Shown here: positions 1-10,033 of the stretch, piece after piece
How positions within the stretch are numbered: the stretch's first letter is position 1
Layout of the letters: each line of letters begins with the position of its first letter
Source of the DNA: Paratrimastix pyriformis
Taxonomy: Eukaryota; Preaxostyla; Paratrimastigidae
Assembly (NCBI GenBank): GCA_027972325.1
Contig: JAPMOS010000240.1
Location: 1-43,385 of the forward strand
DNA: 43,385 nucleotides
Reading direction: 5' to 3'
Notes under the pieces: model-generated
What the model saw: only the letters and a program-made list of their open reading frames with translations
What the model was told of the DNA's origin: nothing
Database searches by the model: none
Program-made: the position numbers and the translations under genes

Positions 1-1354
1 GTTGAAGAATCTCAAGGTCCTTCTGCATGGGGCACTGCCTCGCCGTATAGCCGTACGCGTCGACACGCACTCGTTGATCATCTGCACCATCAACTCGGTG
101 GGACCTTCTTGTCCATCAGCCTGTGCAACCTCACACATTTCTGGATGACCTTCTCCGTGTTGATCTTCATGTTCATCTCTCGTCTATCAAATTCCCAGGT
201 ACCGAGATGGCCCACCTTCTGCTGGACCTTGATGACTCGACCTCACAGGTCCAGGTCCGTCTTCTCTTCACCCCCACAGGTAGTCACGCGGTCCACAGCT
301 GCACCCGCCTCCTCCACCTTCCGTCTCACTGTGTTGACCAACCGTACCATCTGCTCCCTTGGTTCGAGTGACCAGCATCACATCGTCAGCAAAGGCAAAG
401 GACTTTCACCTTCCTTCCACTATCCAGGATATACCCACCTTCCTGCTTTCGCACCTCTGCCAGCACTTCCTCCATGAATGAGATAAATAGCAGACATGAA
501 AGCGGGTCCCCCTGACTAATGCCTCTCTCTATCTCATAGCTCTCCGTCAGCCCGAAACCCGTAATGACTTTGGCCTTCCTCCCCTCGTACAGACTATCCA
601 CATACCTGATGAATGCCTCCTCAACCCCATCCGTCTCAACCCCTCCTCAGTGCGTCCATGTCCACTGTATCATAGGCCTTTTTGATATCTAACGAGCACA
701 TGTGGAATTCCCTGCCTCCCATAATTTTCGAGTCAGTGAGCACTCCCATAATTTCTGCAATTGGGGTCTCAATCCTTCTCCCTCTCAGAAACCCAAACTG
801 CTCCTCCCCAAACACATTCTTCTGTACGCACCATTCTTGGAACCGCGACGCCACCACCACTTGCAGCCCCTTCAAAAAGACCTGTATCAAAGTGATTGGC
901 CTTCTGCCTGCAGGGTCACCAGGGTGTTCTGTCTGCGACTTCGTGGCCATGAACACCGAACTGACCTTGAGCTCCTGCGGCACTTCACTCCGCTCCAACA
1001 TCTCATTGTATCTCCTCCCCAACCACTCTTTGATCTCTTCCCCACAGGCATGGATCATCTCTGCCGTCACTCCATCCGGGCCCGCCGCCTTACCATCGGG
1101 GAGCGCCCCCAGGATTGTCTCAACATCATGCGTTGTGAGGGGGGCCATGATCACCCTCCCTTCTTCCTGCGGCCTTCCTTCTGGCACCCGCCCACCCTCG
1201 GGCCCACCGGCAACACCCTCCTTGCCAGGTCCGCCATGAAGTTCCTCCATCCATTCTTCACCGACTCCGGATCTGTGACCACTTTGTCCACCTTTCCCTC
1301 CACATTCTTAGTTGCATACGACGTGACCGGCGCCACCCGTCTGTCATGATGCCC
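1..1354 (-). pseudogene. LINE copy 1 reverse transcriptase, in several frames and incomplete
   Basis: Reverse transcriptase that would copy the element RNA at the nicked target. The piece 1250-636 carries the finger and palm start: DGKAAGPDGVTAEM, then GRRPITL, then CSLDIKKAYDTVD (motif A with its Asp). The piece 601-386 carries YEIERGISQGDPLSCLLF (motif B). The catalytic FADD region falls around 380 in yet another frame. A thumb-like stretch MNMKI(N)TEKVIQK is at about 110-175, matching copy 2 at 10070-10110. The open pieces are separated by frameshifts, so this copy cannot make an intact enzyme. The C-terminal RNase H and later domains would lie outside the window. Confidence 0.85.
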
Positions 1355-1890
1355 TTATATGCGCTTGCGCTTCCCTTCCAACGCCCGATCCCTCTTCCTG
1401 TAGTGCACGCCTCTCATTTTGGCCAACTGCTTCTGCATTTCCCTCCTCAGGCTCGGGTCCCGCTCCGCCATCGCCATCCGTCTCAGCTTCTTCATGCGAT
1501 GGGGCTCATAATCCCTGTCTGTGTTGGCCACGTCCCGGAACCCAAACACCTTCCCCGCCGTCTCCCGCAGGATCCCACTCATCTGCTCGAACGATGGGTC
1601 CGCCCCCTTCTCCATCGCCTTCCGAAGCAATTCCGCCACTTTCTCCCGGTACGTGCGCATCTTCCCCACCATCCCTTCATACTCATCCTTCCTCTTCTCC
1701 CGCAGCAACGCATCCAGGTCCGACTTGGACGGGCAGATGGCCACCTTCCTCCGCAGCGTTCCCGCCCATGCCGGCAACATGTTCCTCAAGTCAGTGACAA
1801 CCATGTGATGGTCTGTGACTTCCTGCCATTGAACCTCCTCATTTCTCCACACCCACATATTGTCCAGCAATCGTGCCATCGTCCCCTGCG
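1355..1890 (-). CDS. LINE copy 1: end of endonuclease and linker to reverse transcriptase
   Basis: This frame continues the endonuclease domain after the frame change near 1890. It carries the C-terminal endonuclease signature TDHHMVVTD around 1816 (His of the SDHH motif) and then a charged, helical linker ending in the basic stretch DRALEGKRKRI. Copy 2 has the same sequence in the same order at 7075-7630 (TDHHMIVTD, then DRALEGKRKRI), which is the main evidence that this frame is the coding one. The open frame itself starts at 2158, but its first 80 or so codons are the shadow of the preceding frame and are arginine/tryptophan-rich noise. Confidence 0.75.
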
Positions 1891-3797
1891 TTTGCCAAGC
1901 AAAGGTCCAGCCTGGCCTCCCCTTTCTTCCCCCCTTGCTTGCCCTCCTCCTCCACCTCCCCCTTCCCTCCTTTCTTCTTGTTGCGCACGAATGTGATCTC
2001 GTTCTGCTTACCCACCATCTTCGCCGTGTCATACAGACCCAGCATCTCCTGCTCACCAACCTCCTTGGCCCAGCTATTCGCGTCCGTGTACACCACCACG
2101 CCCCTCCCCTCAGCTGCTCCCTCCGCCATGCACTCTTCCAACCTCCTGATAATGACATTCCTTACCCTCACCTTGTCCTCTCCCTCCCCAGTTGGGTAGT
2201 ACAGATTTATGAGCCTCAGGTTGGTCTTCCCCTCCGACCAATCGAGAAACATCAAGTAGCCAGGGATCACCTCCCTGACCTTGCGCACTGCTATCTGTAA
2301 GGTCCGCCTATACCCAATCATCACCCCTCCCTTGGGGTGCCGCGCATCTGCGTCCTCCACCACCGAGCTCCTCCAGCACCACCCCTTCATCCACTTCTCC
2401 TCCAACTGTTGCTTGTTGTCTTTCGTACCTTTCGTCTCTTGCAGGAGGGCAATGTTGACCCCCCCAACTCGCAGCAGGTCCGCCACATTGCTCTTCTTCC
2501 AGTCTGACCCCAACCCACGCACGTTCCACCCCACGACCCTCATCCTTCCCTCCTCCCTCGCCGGCAGCCCCGCCCTCAGGTTGGCCTCCTTCTTGCCCTG
2601 GCACCACTTCTCCACCCCCTGGAATTCCTCCTCCTCCGCCTTCTCGTCATATGTCTTCTCGATATCCCTCATCTTTGCCACCTGCCTCTTCTTCCTTGTC
2701 GCGTCCTTCTTCCCGCGCTTCTTCCTGGCCTTTCTGCTCATCCCGTCCCCAGGATACCTGGGCACCCCCGGGTAGGAGTCCCCCGTTACCGGGCGCACCC
2801 CGGACTGCCCCACCTCATGCTCCTCCAGGTCTTCACCTCTCCCCGCCTTACCCGTCTCCCTCTTCGTCCCCCCTTGTGCCCTCCCGTCTGCCCCCTTCTT
2901 TGCTCCCCCTCCAAAAGCCGGTCCCCACATCGAACGCTGCATTCTCGACCCCATCCCTGCCCCCGCCACATAAAGAAAGATGTCGCCATTCTTCGTCTCT
3001 TCCTCGCCCACCTCCCTCACCACGCTGTCATCGAAGCGCCACCATGCCCCTTCAATCCTCTTCACCGCCACCCAATGTCGCCCCCCTCCTCTCCTTTCGC
3101 AGAACTCCGCCGCCGCCTCCAGGCGGTAATTCGTGCCAAGAACTTCCACGGGGTCCGGCTGCACCCGCCACTGCGACTGGTCCACCCTGCCGTCCCGCCG
3201 ATCGCGAACCACCTGGACCACCATGACATCCTCCATGCCCACCGCCCGTTCCTCCTGCGCGTGCCACCGATCGGCACCACACTCTGGGCACCTCTTCCGC
3301 ACCCGTCCGTCCGCCATCACCACCTTCCGGACCGCTTCACTCATTCTGTCACCGTCCCTCTCCAGACGCACCACCAGGCAGTCCCGCTCCCTTTCGCGGC
3401 CCTCGCTCACCCTTCCGCATTCCTGACAGACGTGCACCACCCTCATCCGCGCTCCTGTCGGGATCCGAGCTTTCCTCAGCAAGTCCGCCACCGCATCCCC
3501 TGCATCCCCATCATGAAGCTCATCCAGCCCATCAATCCCCTTCTCCCAGATTGCCTGCTCCATACCCGGGTCTCCCCAATCACCCCTCTCACAACATCGA
3601 ACAACTGCCCGGCCCCCCACCGCTTCCACCACCTGGAGGGCTGTTGCCACCCAACAACGGTGGCCCGACTTATTACACACGCCTCTGTACCTCCCGACCC
3701 CCGCCCCCTGCGACAAGCCAACCCCATCAACTTCCTCCAGCTCGCCACCACCGCCAAACAACTCGCCCGGTCGCTCGATCATCCCTCCATCCGTCAA
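1839..3797 (-). CDS. LINE protein: ubiquitin-specific-protease-like domain fused to APE endonuclease
   Basis: One open frame of 652 codons. Residues 39-262 look like a USP-type cysteine peptidase (deubiquitinase). The Cys box has the spacing of the family's GLxNxGNTCYxNSxLQ signature, with GHRCWVATALQ and Cys48. Two CxxC knuckles follow (C124/C127 and C170/C173), as in the zinc ribbon of USP fingers. The His box reads GRHWVAVK with His241, then WWRFDDS with Asp256/257. Residues 300-400 are a basic, low-complexity linker. Residues 418-650 are an exonuclease-endonuclease-phosphatase (APE) domain that nicks target DNA: GWNVRGLG (Asn425), LLQETKG (Glu454) and YTDANSW (Asp572). The remaining SDHH-type motif (TDHH, about 1816) lies in the next frame, so a frameshift near 1890 separates it. 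Start: the first Met is used, but an upstream frame could extend it. Function of the peptidase in retrotransposition is unknown. Confidence 0.85.
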   Translation of the reverse strand: MTDGGMIERPGELFGGGGELEEVDGVGLSQGAGVGRYRGVCNKSGHRCWVATALQVVEAVGGRAVVRCCERGDWGDPGMEQAIWEKGIDGLDELHDGDAGDAVADLLRKARIPTGARMRVVHVCQECGRVSEGRERERDCLVVRLERDGDRMSEAVRKVVMADGRVRKRCPECGADRWHAQEERAVGMEDVMVVQVVRDRRDGRVDQSQWRVQPDPVEVLGTNYRLEAAAEFCERRGGGRHWVAVKRIEGAWWRFDDSVVREVGEEETKNGDIFLYVAGAGMGSRMQRSMWGPAFGGGAKKGADGRAQGGTKRETGKAGRGEDLEEHEVGQSGVRPVTGDSYPGVPRYPGDGMSRKARKKRGKKDATRKKRQVAKMRDIEKTYDEKAEEEEFQGVEKWCQGKKEANLRAGLPAREEGRMRVVGWNVRGLGSDWKKSNVADLLRVGGVNIALLQETKGTKDNKQQLEEKWMKGWCWRSSVVEDADARHPKGGVMIGYRRTLQIAVRKVREVIPGYLMFLDWSEGKTNLRLINLYYPTGEGEDKVRVRNVIIRRLEECMAEGAAEGRGVVVYTDANSWAKEVGEQEMLGLYDTAKMVGKQNEITFVRNKKKGGKGEVEEEGKQGGKKGEARLDLCLANAGDDGTIAGQYVGVEK

Positions 3798-4860
3798 TCT
3801 CTCACTGTCACGTCCCTCCCCCTTCCATCAGAGCCTCCTTCTCCTCCCGTACCTCGTCCTCGTCCGCCTCTTCGGGCCAGTCTCTTTGCCTGCCACTCCC
3901 CCCTCCCAGTCCGCCAGCTGGGATCCTGCCCCCACCCCAAAGCCCAAACCTCCGCCGCTCCATCATCCACACTCTCTCCTTCCACTCCGCCTCGCTTTTT
4001 AGAACCGCGTCGAGTTCCCACGCTCTCCGATTCACGCCCGCACCTCCCCATTGAGCCATCGCCACCAGTAAACAGATTCCCACCCATCGATTCCCCCCAA
4101 ATAGATTTCGTTTGGTCCAATAACGATGTCCTCGCACTCCCCCCTTCATCTGAGCCCAGAGCCTGTGGTATTCCCCGCCCCCCTCGCTTGGATCAAGTCG
4201 ATCAGGGCCATCTTCCAAAAACAAAGCCCCTGCATGAACACGCACAACCTACCAACACTACCTATCAAAATCGTCAAAAGGATATCCACCAAACCGCCAT
4301 CATTCCCTGCCAACTCATGCAGAGACCCGTCCGCCCAACTCCGGCCGAAGATTCCCTCCCCGGGGGTGCTCAACCTGGCAGTAGCAAGCTGCCCCATCAG
4401 TTTCCTCCACCGTCCGCTCTACCCCATTCCTCTGTTTCCAATTCCCCGGTCTTTTTTTCACCAAATCAGATCCCCATCCGCTCGTTCTTCTTCCTCCTAC
4501 GCTGCCCTCTCCGGCTGGCCGATTCCCCACCGATCGCCACGTTTCCTTTGCCACGCCTCCTTCTTCCTTTTGGTCCGTCCCCAACATTATTCTATTATCA
4601 CAGCTCCTCCATTTCTGATACAGCAGCCGTCCCCACCCGCAGGCCGGCCCCTGATCATGTTGCCCAAGTTCACACCCATTTTCTCCAGTCTGTGTAACAA
4701 ACCACCACTTCACCCACCATTTTCCTTCAATAAGATCGATCGTGCCCCCATGCGAGTGGCCCAACGACGATACTGCGTTTTGTCCAGCTCAATACGTACC
4801 ATCCGTACGTAAGGACTGAATCCAGTCGTAACCATCCCGTACCCTTTATGAATATATAAT
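3798..4860 (-). other. 5' region of LINE copy 1, no recognised domain
   Basis: Upstream of the protease-endonuclease frame, the minus strand is purine-rich and carries several overlapping open frames (4245-3808, 4764-4315) rich in Gly, Arg and Trp with no motif I recognise. They are best read as 5' untranslated or first-ORF sequence of the LINE. A perfect 7-bp inverted repeat, TACGTAC with a 5-nt loop, lies at 4793-4811. It may mark structure near the element's 5' end, but there is no second full-length copy in the window to fix the boundary. Confidence 0.4.
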
Positions 4861-5064
4861 GGTTGCTCAAGGCATGTTTTCAAAAGATTCAGATTGAAAA
4901 CACAACACCTCAAACCAAATCACAGCAACCCCTTGGCCGCCACACGCACCACAGTCCGCCGAACAATAGTCCGCGGCCCCCATATTGCTGCTGCTTCTCC
5001 CTCGCCAGCCGGTCTCGTTCCTCGGGATCGACCACCAATAACCACGTACCGTCCCAGCGACCAG

Positions 5065-5947
5065 TCAGGAAGGCTTGTCCCTTCCTGGCAATGGTCGCTG
5101 GGCGAATAGAGGCGTCAGGCTCGCCAACCAGGCCTCGACAGCCGGCACAGTCGCCAGATCCCGACGGCGCAGCATCGCCAGCTTCTTGTTGGGCGGCACC
5201 TCGACCCGCACTTCGGGAGGCACCACGGTAATGGGCCATCTCGGGTTGGCATCCCGGCGCGGGAACCACTTCGGCATTTCTTCTTCTCCCTCCGCAAAGA
5301 AGCTGACTTGAAAGATCGCAGGCATTAACTTGAACACCCTCAGAGAATCTACCAAAACCATAACACCCCTTCTCCATAGCACAACACAAACCTTTCCTTC
5401 CCAACCAAGTCGCCACATCCTCTTCACTGGCCTCCGTCGGAAAGCCAGCAAGCGTCGCCTTGAAGAGCGTTGTCGTGATGATGTCCGGCTGGAATTCAGT
5501 CGCCACAGCCACAATAGGCCTCACAGTAGCATGAAACTTCTGGCCAAGTTCCTCAACCCTTGTGAACTGCTCGGCCGTCGGACGATCGAATAGAATTGAG
5601 AATTCGGGGAACGACCCCTCCACCGCGGCGCCCGCAAAAGACGCCTGAATTTCAGCATAGGACAGAGGATTCCCATCAGGGAACAAGAGCGTAGCCCCAA
5701 TAGCCTGCAGCACAAAAAAGATCGTCAGGATCACTCCAAGCCGCCGGCCCCAACTCAGGGCGCTTCGTTTGCGGCACTCAATCAAACAGACCTGATCCCA
5801 ACATGGGCTCTCCCTCATCCTTGCAGGAGCCGCCGCCTCCGCCGCACTCTTCTCGGCCGCACGCTTGTGTTGTTGCACACGGGCAGCCTCTTGCGCAGCC
5901 GCCTCCTTCTCAACATCAGACATAGTCACAGATTCAGAATCAGCCAT
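5065..5947 (-). CDS. Putative host membrane protein, two exons, function unknown
   Basis: The minus-strand frame starts MADSESVTMSDVEKEAAAQE and has one clear membrane segment, LGVILTIFFVLQAIGATLLF, at about residues 69-88 after an alanine- and charge-rich N-terminus. Exon 1 is 5947-5392. An 85-nt GT-AG intron (5391-5307) changes frame, and exon 2 (5306-5065) reads VSFFAEGEEEMPKWFPRRD and then a proline/valine-rich stretch to a stop. The spliced protein is 265 residues: a short N-terminal side, one helix and a soluble part of about 175 residues. I do not recognise the family. The exon 1 frame also shows coding-like sequence further on (TGRWDGTWLLVVDPEERDRL, 5080-4930), so a second intron or a recent frameshift near the 3' end is possible. 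LINE copy 2 begins about 40 bp upstream of the start codon. Confidence 0.5.
5307..5391 (-). other. Predicted spliceosomal intron, 85 nt
   Basis: On the minus strand the intron begins GTTTGTGTTG and ends CTTTCAAG. Its removal joins AAA-G to TC-AGC and carries the reading from the exon 1 frame into the open exon 2 frame (GEEEMPKWFP). Its length is not a multiple of three, which is why the two exons lie in different frames. Borders are inferred from frame continuity alone; there is no transcript evidence. Confidence 0.5.
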
Positions 5948-5984
5948 CTTCTGCGGAGAAATTCAAACGTTGAAGGTCAACTCG

Positions 5985-6436
5985 ACCCCGGGAAGACCAA
6001 TGGTGGAGGTTTAATGACAGCAGGGTCGGAGAAGTTGGGGAAGAGGAAGCAGGTCATGGAGATGTGTTCCTATATGTGGAGGGGCAGGAAAAGGCTTCGA
6101 AGATGAGGAAGTCGGCCCTGGGACCGGCGTTCGGAGGTGTGAAGATGCAGATGGGAGGTGGGAAGGCTGGGGAGCGGGGATGGGCCGGGGCGGAGCAGTG
6201 CATGGGGGTGGGTGTGGGAAGCCTATCTGCAGTGGGGGATAGTTACCCGGAAGTCAGGGTGCCTGCGGGGGAGGGGAAGGGAGTGAAGGCGCGGAGAAGG
6301 AAGGGGAAAAGGGATGCGCAGAGGAAGAAGAGGCAAAAAGCGAAAATGCTGGATATTGAGCGGGTGTATGATGAGAAGGCGGAGGCGGAAGAATTTTGTG
6401 GGGTGGAAAAGTGGTGCTGCGAAAAAGGAGGCTAAC
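5985..6436 (+). pseudogene. LINE copy 2: end of protease domain and basic linker
   Basis: The first codons recognisably continue the protease domain: the frame through 5990-6090 reads like WWRFNDSRVGEVGEEE and then GDVFLYVEG, matching WWRFDDSVVREVGEEE and GDIFLYVAG of copy 1. The stretch 6064-6436 is the basic linker (GDSYPEV, then RRKGKRDAQRKKRQKAK, then AKMLDIERVYDEKAE). Copy 1 has the equivalent sequence between protease and endonuclease, which shows the fusion is a family trait, not a one-off. The Cys box and zinc knuckles are missing because the copy is truncated. Confidence 0.7.
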
Positions 6437-7400
6437 TTGAGGGCGGGGCTGCCGGGGAAAGAGGAGGATCGGGTGAGGGTGGTCGGATGGAATGTGCGGG
6501 GGCTGGGCTCGGAATGGAAAAATGTAGAAGATTTGCTGAAGGTGGGTCGAACGGACGTAGCGCTTTTGCAGGAAACGAAAGGAACGAGGGACAATAAAGA
6601 ATTTCTGCAGGAAAAATGGATGAAGGGGTGGTGCTGGAGGAGCTCTGTGGCGGAGGAGTCTGTTAAGCGGCACCCGAGAGGGGGTGGAGTATGAAAAACA
6701 CTGCAAGTGGCAGTTCGAAAGATTACGGAGGTGATTCCTGGTTATCTCATGTTTATGGACTGGACGGAGGGGAAGAATCAGATGAGACTCATCAACATGT
6801 ATTTTCCTACTGGGGACGGAGAGGCGAACGTGAGGGTAAGGAGTGTGATCTTGGAGCGGTTGGAGGAGTGTGTGGCGGGGGGCGTCGGATGGGAGAGGAG
6901 TCGTGGTGTACACAGATGCGAACGGATGGGCTAAGGAAGGAGGGGAGCAAGAGAAACTGGGATTGTATGATGTGGCGAAGATGGTTGGGAAGGCGGGGAG
7001 ATAACTTTTATCCGGAGCCGGAAGGGTGGGACGGTGGCGAAAGAGGAAGAGCATGAAGGGAAGGGAGGGCCCGGTTGGATTTATGTCTGTCGACGCAGGG
7101 GACAATGGGGAGGGTGCTGGACAATTTGTTTGTTTGGCGGAATGATGAGATTCAGTGGCAGGCGGTCACGGATCACCACATGATTGTAACGGATCTCCGA
7201 AACATGGCGCCCTCTGCGGTGAAAATGGCTCGGAGGAAGGTGGCCATCTGCCTTCCCGGACGGATGTGGAGGCACTGTTGCGGGACAAGAAGAAGGAGGA
7301 GTATGATGTTATGGTTGGGAAAATGGAAAAGTACCGTGGGAAGGTTGCGCAAATGTTGCGAGAGGCAGCTGTGAAGGGGAGGAGCCATCATTTGAACAGA
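6420..7400 (+). pseudogene. LINE copy 2 APE-type endonuclease, frameshifted
   Basis: The endonuclease makes the first-strand nick used to prime reverse transcription. The frame at 6314-6694 reads VVGWNVRGLGSEW (Asn) and ALLQETKGTRDNK (Glu). The frame at 6707-6934 continues GYLMFMDWTEGKNQMRLIN, and the frame from 7075 reads LDLCLSTQGTMGRVLDN and TDHHMIVTD (His). The same motifs occur in the same order in copy 1. At least three frame changes separate the pieces, so this is a decayed gene. Confidence 0.8.
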
Positions 7401-8810
7401 TGAGTGAGTTTCTTCGGGTGACAGCTGGCTGCGTTTTCGGCTATAGGGATGTGATGAATACGGATCGAGATTTTGAGCCTTTCAGGATAAAGAAATTGAG
7501 GAGGAGAGCGCTGGCGGAGGAGGGCTTGAGTAAGAGGAAGGAGATGTTGAAACAGCTGGCGAAGATGAGGTCGGTGCATTATGGTAAGAGAGATAGGGCA
7601 TTGGAGGGAAAGCGCAAGCGTATCTATAAGGGTATCATGACGGATGGCGCGGCGCCAATTACAACCTATGTGACTCGAAATGCGGAGGGGAAGATGGACA
7701 GGGTGGTGTCGGACCCGGCGGAGGTTAAGAGGGATGGTGGGGTTTCATGGCGGGGCTTGCAAAAGGAAGCTGCCGGTGGGGGACGGGGGCAAAGACTGAA
7801 GGAGGTAACGGGAGGCGTGGGTGGAAGGGTAATTATGGCCCCTCTGACGACGCATGATATCCAGACAATACTGGGGCTTTGCCGGACGGGAAAGCGGCTG
7901 GCCCGGATGGAGTGACGGCGGAGATGGTCCATGCTTGTCAGGACGAAATTAAGGAGTGGTTGGGGAGGCGATACAACGAGATGTTGCAGAAGTCTGAGGT
8001 TCCTGAGGAGCTGAAACTCAGCTCGGTCTATATGGCAACCAAATCGCAGACGGAGCATCCGGGGATCCGGCGGGAAGAAGGCCTATAACTTTAATACAGG
8101 TCTTTTGAAAGGACTGCAGGTAGTGATTGCCTCGAGATTTCAAGACTGGTGCGTTGAAAAGGGGTATTCGGGGCGGAGCAGTTTGGTTTCCTGAGGGATC
8201 GGAGGATTGAGACGCCGATTGCCGAGATTTTGGGGTGTTGACGGACTCGAAGATTATGGGAGGTAAGGAGTTCCACATGTGCGCGCTAGATATAAGAAAG
8301 GCCTATGATACAGTTGACATGGAGGCGCTCAGAAAGGGGTTGAGAAGGATGGGGGTGGAAGAGGAATTTGTCAGGTATGTGGACAGCTTGTATGAGGGGA
8401 GAAAGGCGCGTGTGATCACGGGGTACGGGTTGACGGATAGCTATGACATTGAGAGAGGAATTAGTCAGGGGGACCCGTTGTCCTGCCTGCTGTTTATCTC
8501 CTTCATGGAGGGAGTCTTGGCGGAGGTGAGACGACAGGAGGGGGGCTATATTCTGGATAGCGGCAGGAAGGTAAAGGTGTTGGCATTTGCGGACGACATT
8601 ATGTTGGTGACGAGAACAAGGGAACAGATGGTCCGTTTGGTGAATACGGTAAGGCGGAAAGTGGAAGAGGCTGGTATGGAGCTGTCGTGGAGCAAGTGTG
8701 ACTACCTGTGTGGCGGGGTGAAGGGGAAGACGGACTTGGATCTGGGAGAGGGTCGGAAGATCAGAGTGCAGCAAAAGGGTGGAGCAATTCGGTATCTTGG
8801 GATATGGATA

Positions 8811-8836
8811 CAGTCCCCGGCATAAATACTTGGACA
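8811..8836 (+). repeat. Left terminal inverted repeat of the Tc1/mariner element
   Basis: 26 bp starting CAGTCCCCGGC, exact reverse complement of 10034-10059, directly preceded by TA. Confidence 0.95.
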
Positions 8837-8927
8837 AAAGATGGGCGCACTCCCCCCCGCCCAGCCATAATCGGGGCACGCAAAGCCTGTTGGCTGGTAG
8901 ACAACACACTCCCATTTAGTTGGTTAC

Positions 8928-9700
8928 TCAGTCTCGGGTCGGGCCTCCATTTGGCTCGAGCACAGCCTGGCATCGGTCGGACATTGAAAAAGCGGCCAAA
9001 AAAAAATCGGCCATTTTCAGCTTCCCCCACTCGAACCATGTCCACTTCCCCAGGGTGGCCTCAGATCGGGGGTTGTGGGTGACCACCCGACACTTGATGG
9101 TCTTTCGCACACCCTCGATGGGGTTGAGGTCGGGTGGCTGGGGTGGCTGGATGACCCTGGTGATGTTTTGTCGTTGGGCACTTTGAGGCACACTTTTGTC
9201 TTGTGTCTTTTGTGGTGCTTCTGCTGGGTGATCCGCATGGCGGGGACCCAGGGCGGGGAGAGGGGCCAAGACCTCTTTCAGGACCCACAGGTCCGTGGTG
9301 GCCTCCGGGTACTCAGTGAACAGGAAGAGCTGAGTCTTCCCCATGAAAGAGATCCCCACCCAGGCATGCATCTTGAGCGGATGTGTGCATGTCTCGTGCT
9401 GTCCTGTCTCGGGCAGCCACGCCACAAACTCGGTGCTTGCGTGGGCCAGTCACGTGTGCGGTCTTGTCGTGAACCACCACCTTGTCCCGGTCGGAGTCCT
9501 TTTTTGGGTGTGTGGATTCGAGTCACTTTCGTCGGTGGACCTCCGTGGGAGGGCGTGTTTTGGTTTGTCACATCAACCGGAGGCCAGCCCCATGGAGAAG
9601 ATGGCTCACAGTCATGGATCTGATGGCCCACCGTCTTTACTTGCGAACCCAATTCACCAATTGCGGGAGGTTCTCCGTCTTGGCGCAATGTTCGCGGCGG
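8928..9700 (-). pseudogene. Tc1/mariner transposase, degenerate
   Basis: The transposase is a DDE-family nuclease that would cut at the terminal repeats and join the element into TA sites. The minus frame 9425-8928 carries MHAWVGISFMGKTQLFLF, which matches the family's MVWGGIS.GKT stretch, and PPQPPDLNPIEGV, which matches the hallmark SPDLNPIE with its catalytic Glu. Further upstream the frame 9688-9278 holds RIHTPKKG and neighbouring frames hold DKTAHV, so the N-terminal part is scattered over frames. No intact DNA-binding domain is visible. It is inactive as read here. Confidence 0.85.
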
Positions 9701-10033
9701 ATGGTGGACTGGTCATCAGTAGTGGAATGCATTCTTGTCTGTCCCCGGGGAGCACCGTCAGCAGGCGCGGGGTGGGGATGCCTCCAAGTGGAGAGTGGGG
9801 TGTGGGGTGGGTGTGCTGCCGGCAATCCGGCTGACTGTCTTTCCTTGTTGCAGAAGGGCTCGGGTTTGTCGACCGATTTCCGTGACCCACTTTCACCCGT
9901 CCCACGTCATTCCTATAAACCCTGGGCCCGCCCAACAAATTATGGGACACAAAATGGGGTGGTCTTCTCCAACCAGCGATGGAAGAAGGTGGAACCGGGG
10001 AGGCCCGGATCACACCCCGGTGGGCCGTCTGTC

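Larger units (their letters stand above)
1..4860 (-). mobile_element. LINE (non-LTR retrotransposon) copy 1, cut by the window's left edge
   Basis: Reading leftwards on the minus strand, this stretch carries, in order, a ubiquitin-protease-like domain, an APE-type endonuclease, a linker and a reverse transcriptase that runs out of the window. The order endonuclease then reverse transcriptase is that of APE-class LINEs, and no long terminal repeats are seen. The 5' boundary is uncertain: a strongly purine-rich minus strand (pyrimidine-rich on plus) runs to about 4640 and the composition changes by about 4860. Copy 2 of the same family at 5985-13340 is clearly related but not identical (for example the copy 1 stretch CSLDIKKAYDTVD is CALDIRKAYDTVD in copy 2). 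The reverse transcriptase part of copy 1 is in several frames, so this copy is probably dead, while its protease-endonuclease frame is intact. Confidence 0.93.

Noticed and set aside
2817-4697. 626-codon plus-strand open frame
   Set aside because: Proline-, serine- and histidine-rich antisense shadow of the pyrimidine-rich LINE strand; the minus strand holds clear protease and endonuclease motifs.
4910-5947. 345-residue unspliced reading of the host gene
   Set aside because: After about residue 185 it becomes Arg/Gly/Cys-rich noise, while the other frame is coding-like; an 85-nt GT-AG intron explains this better.
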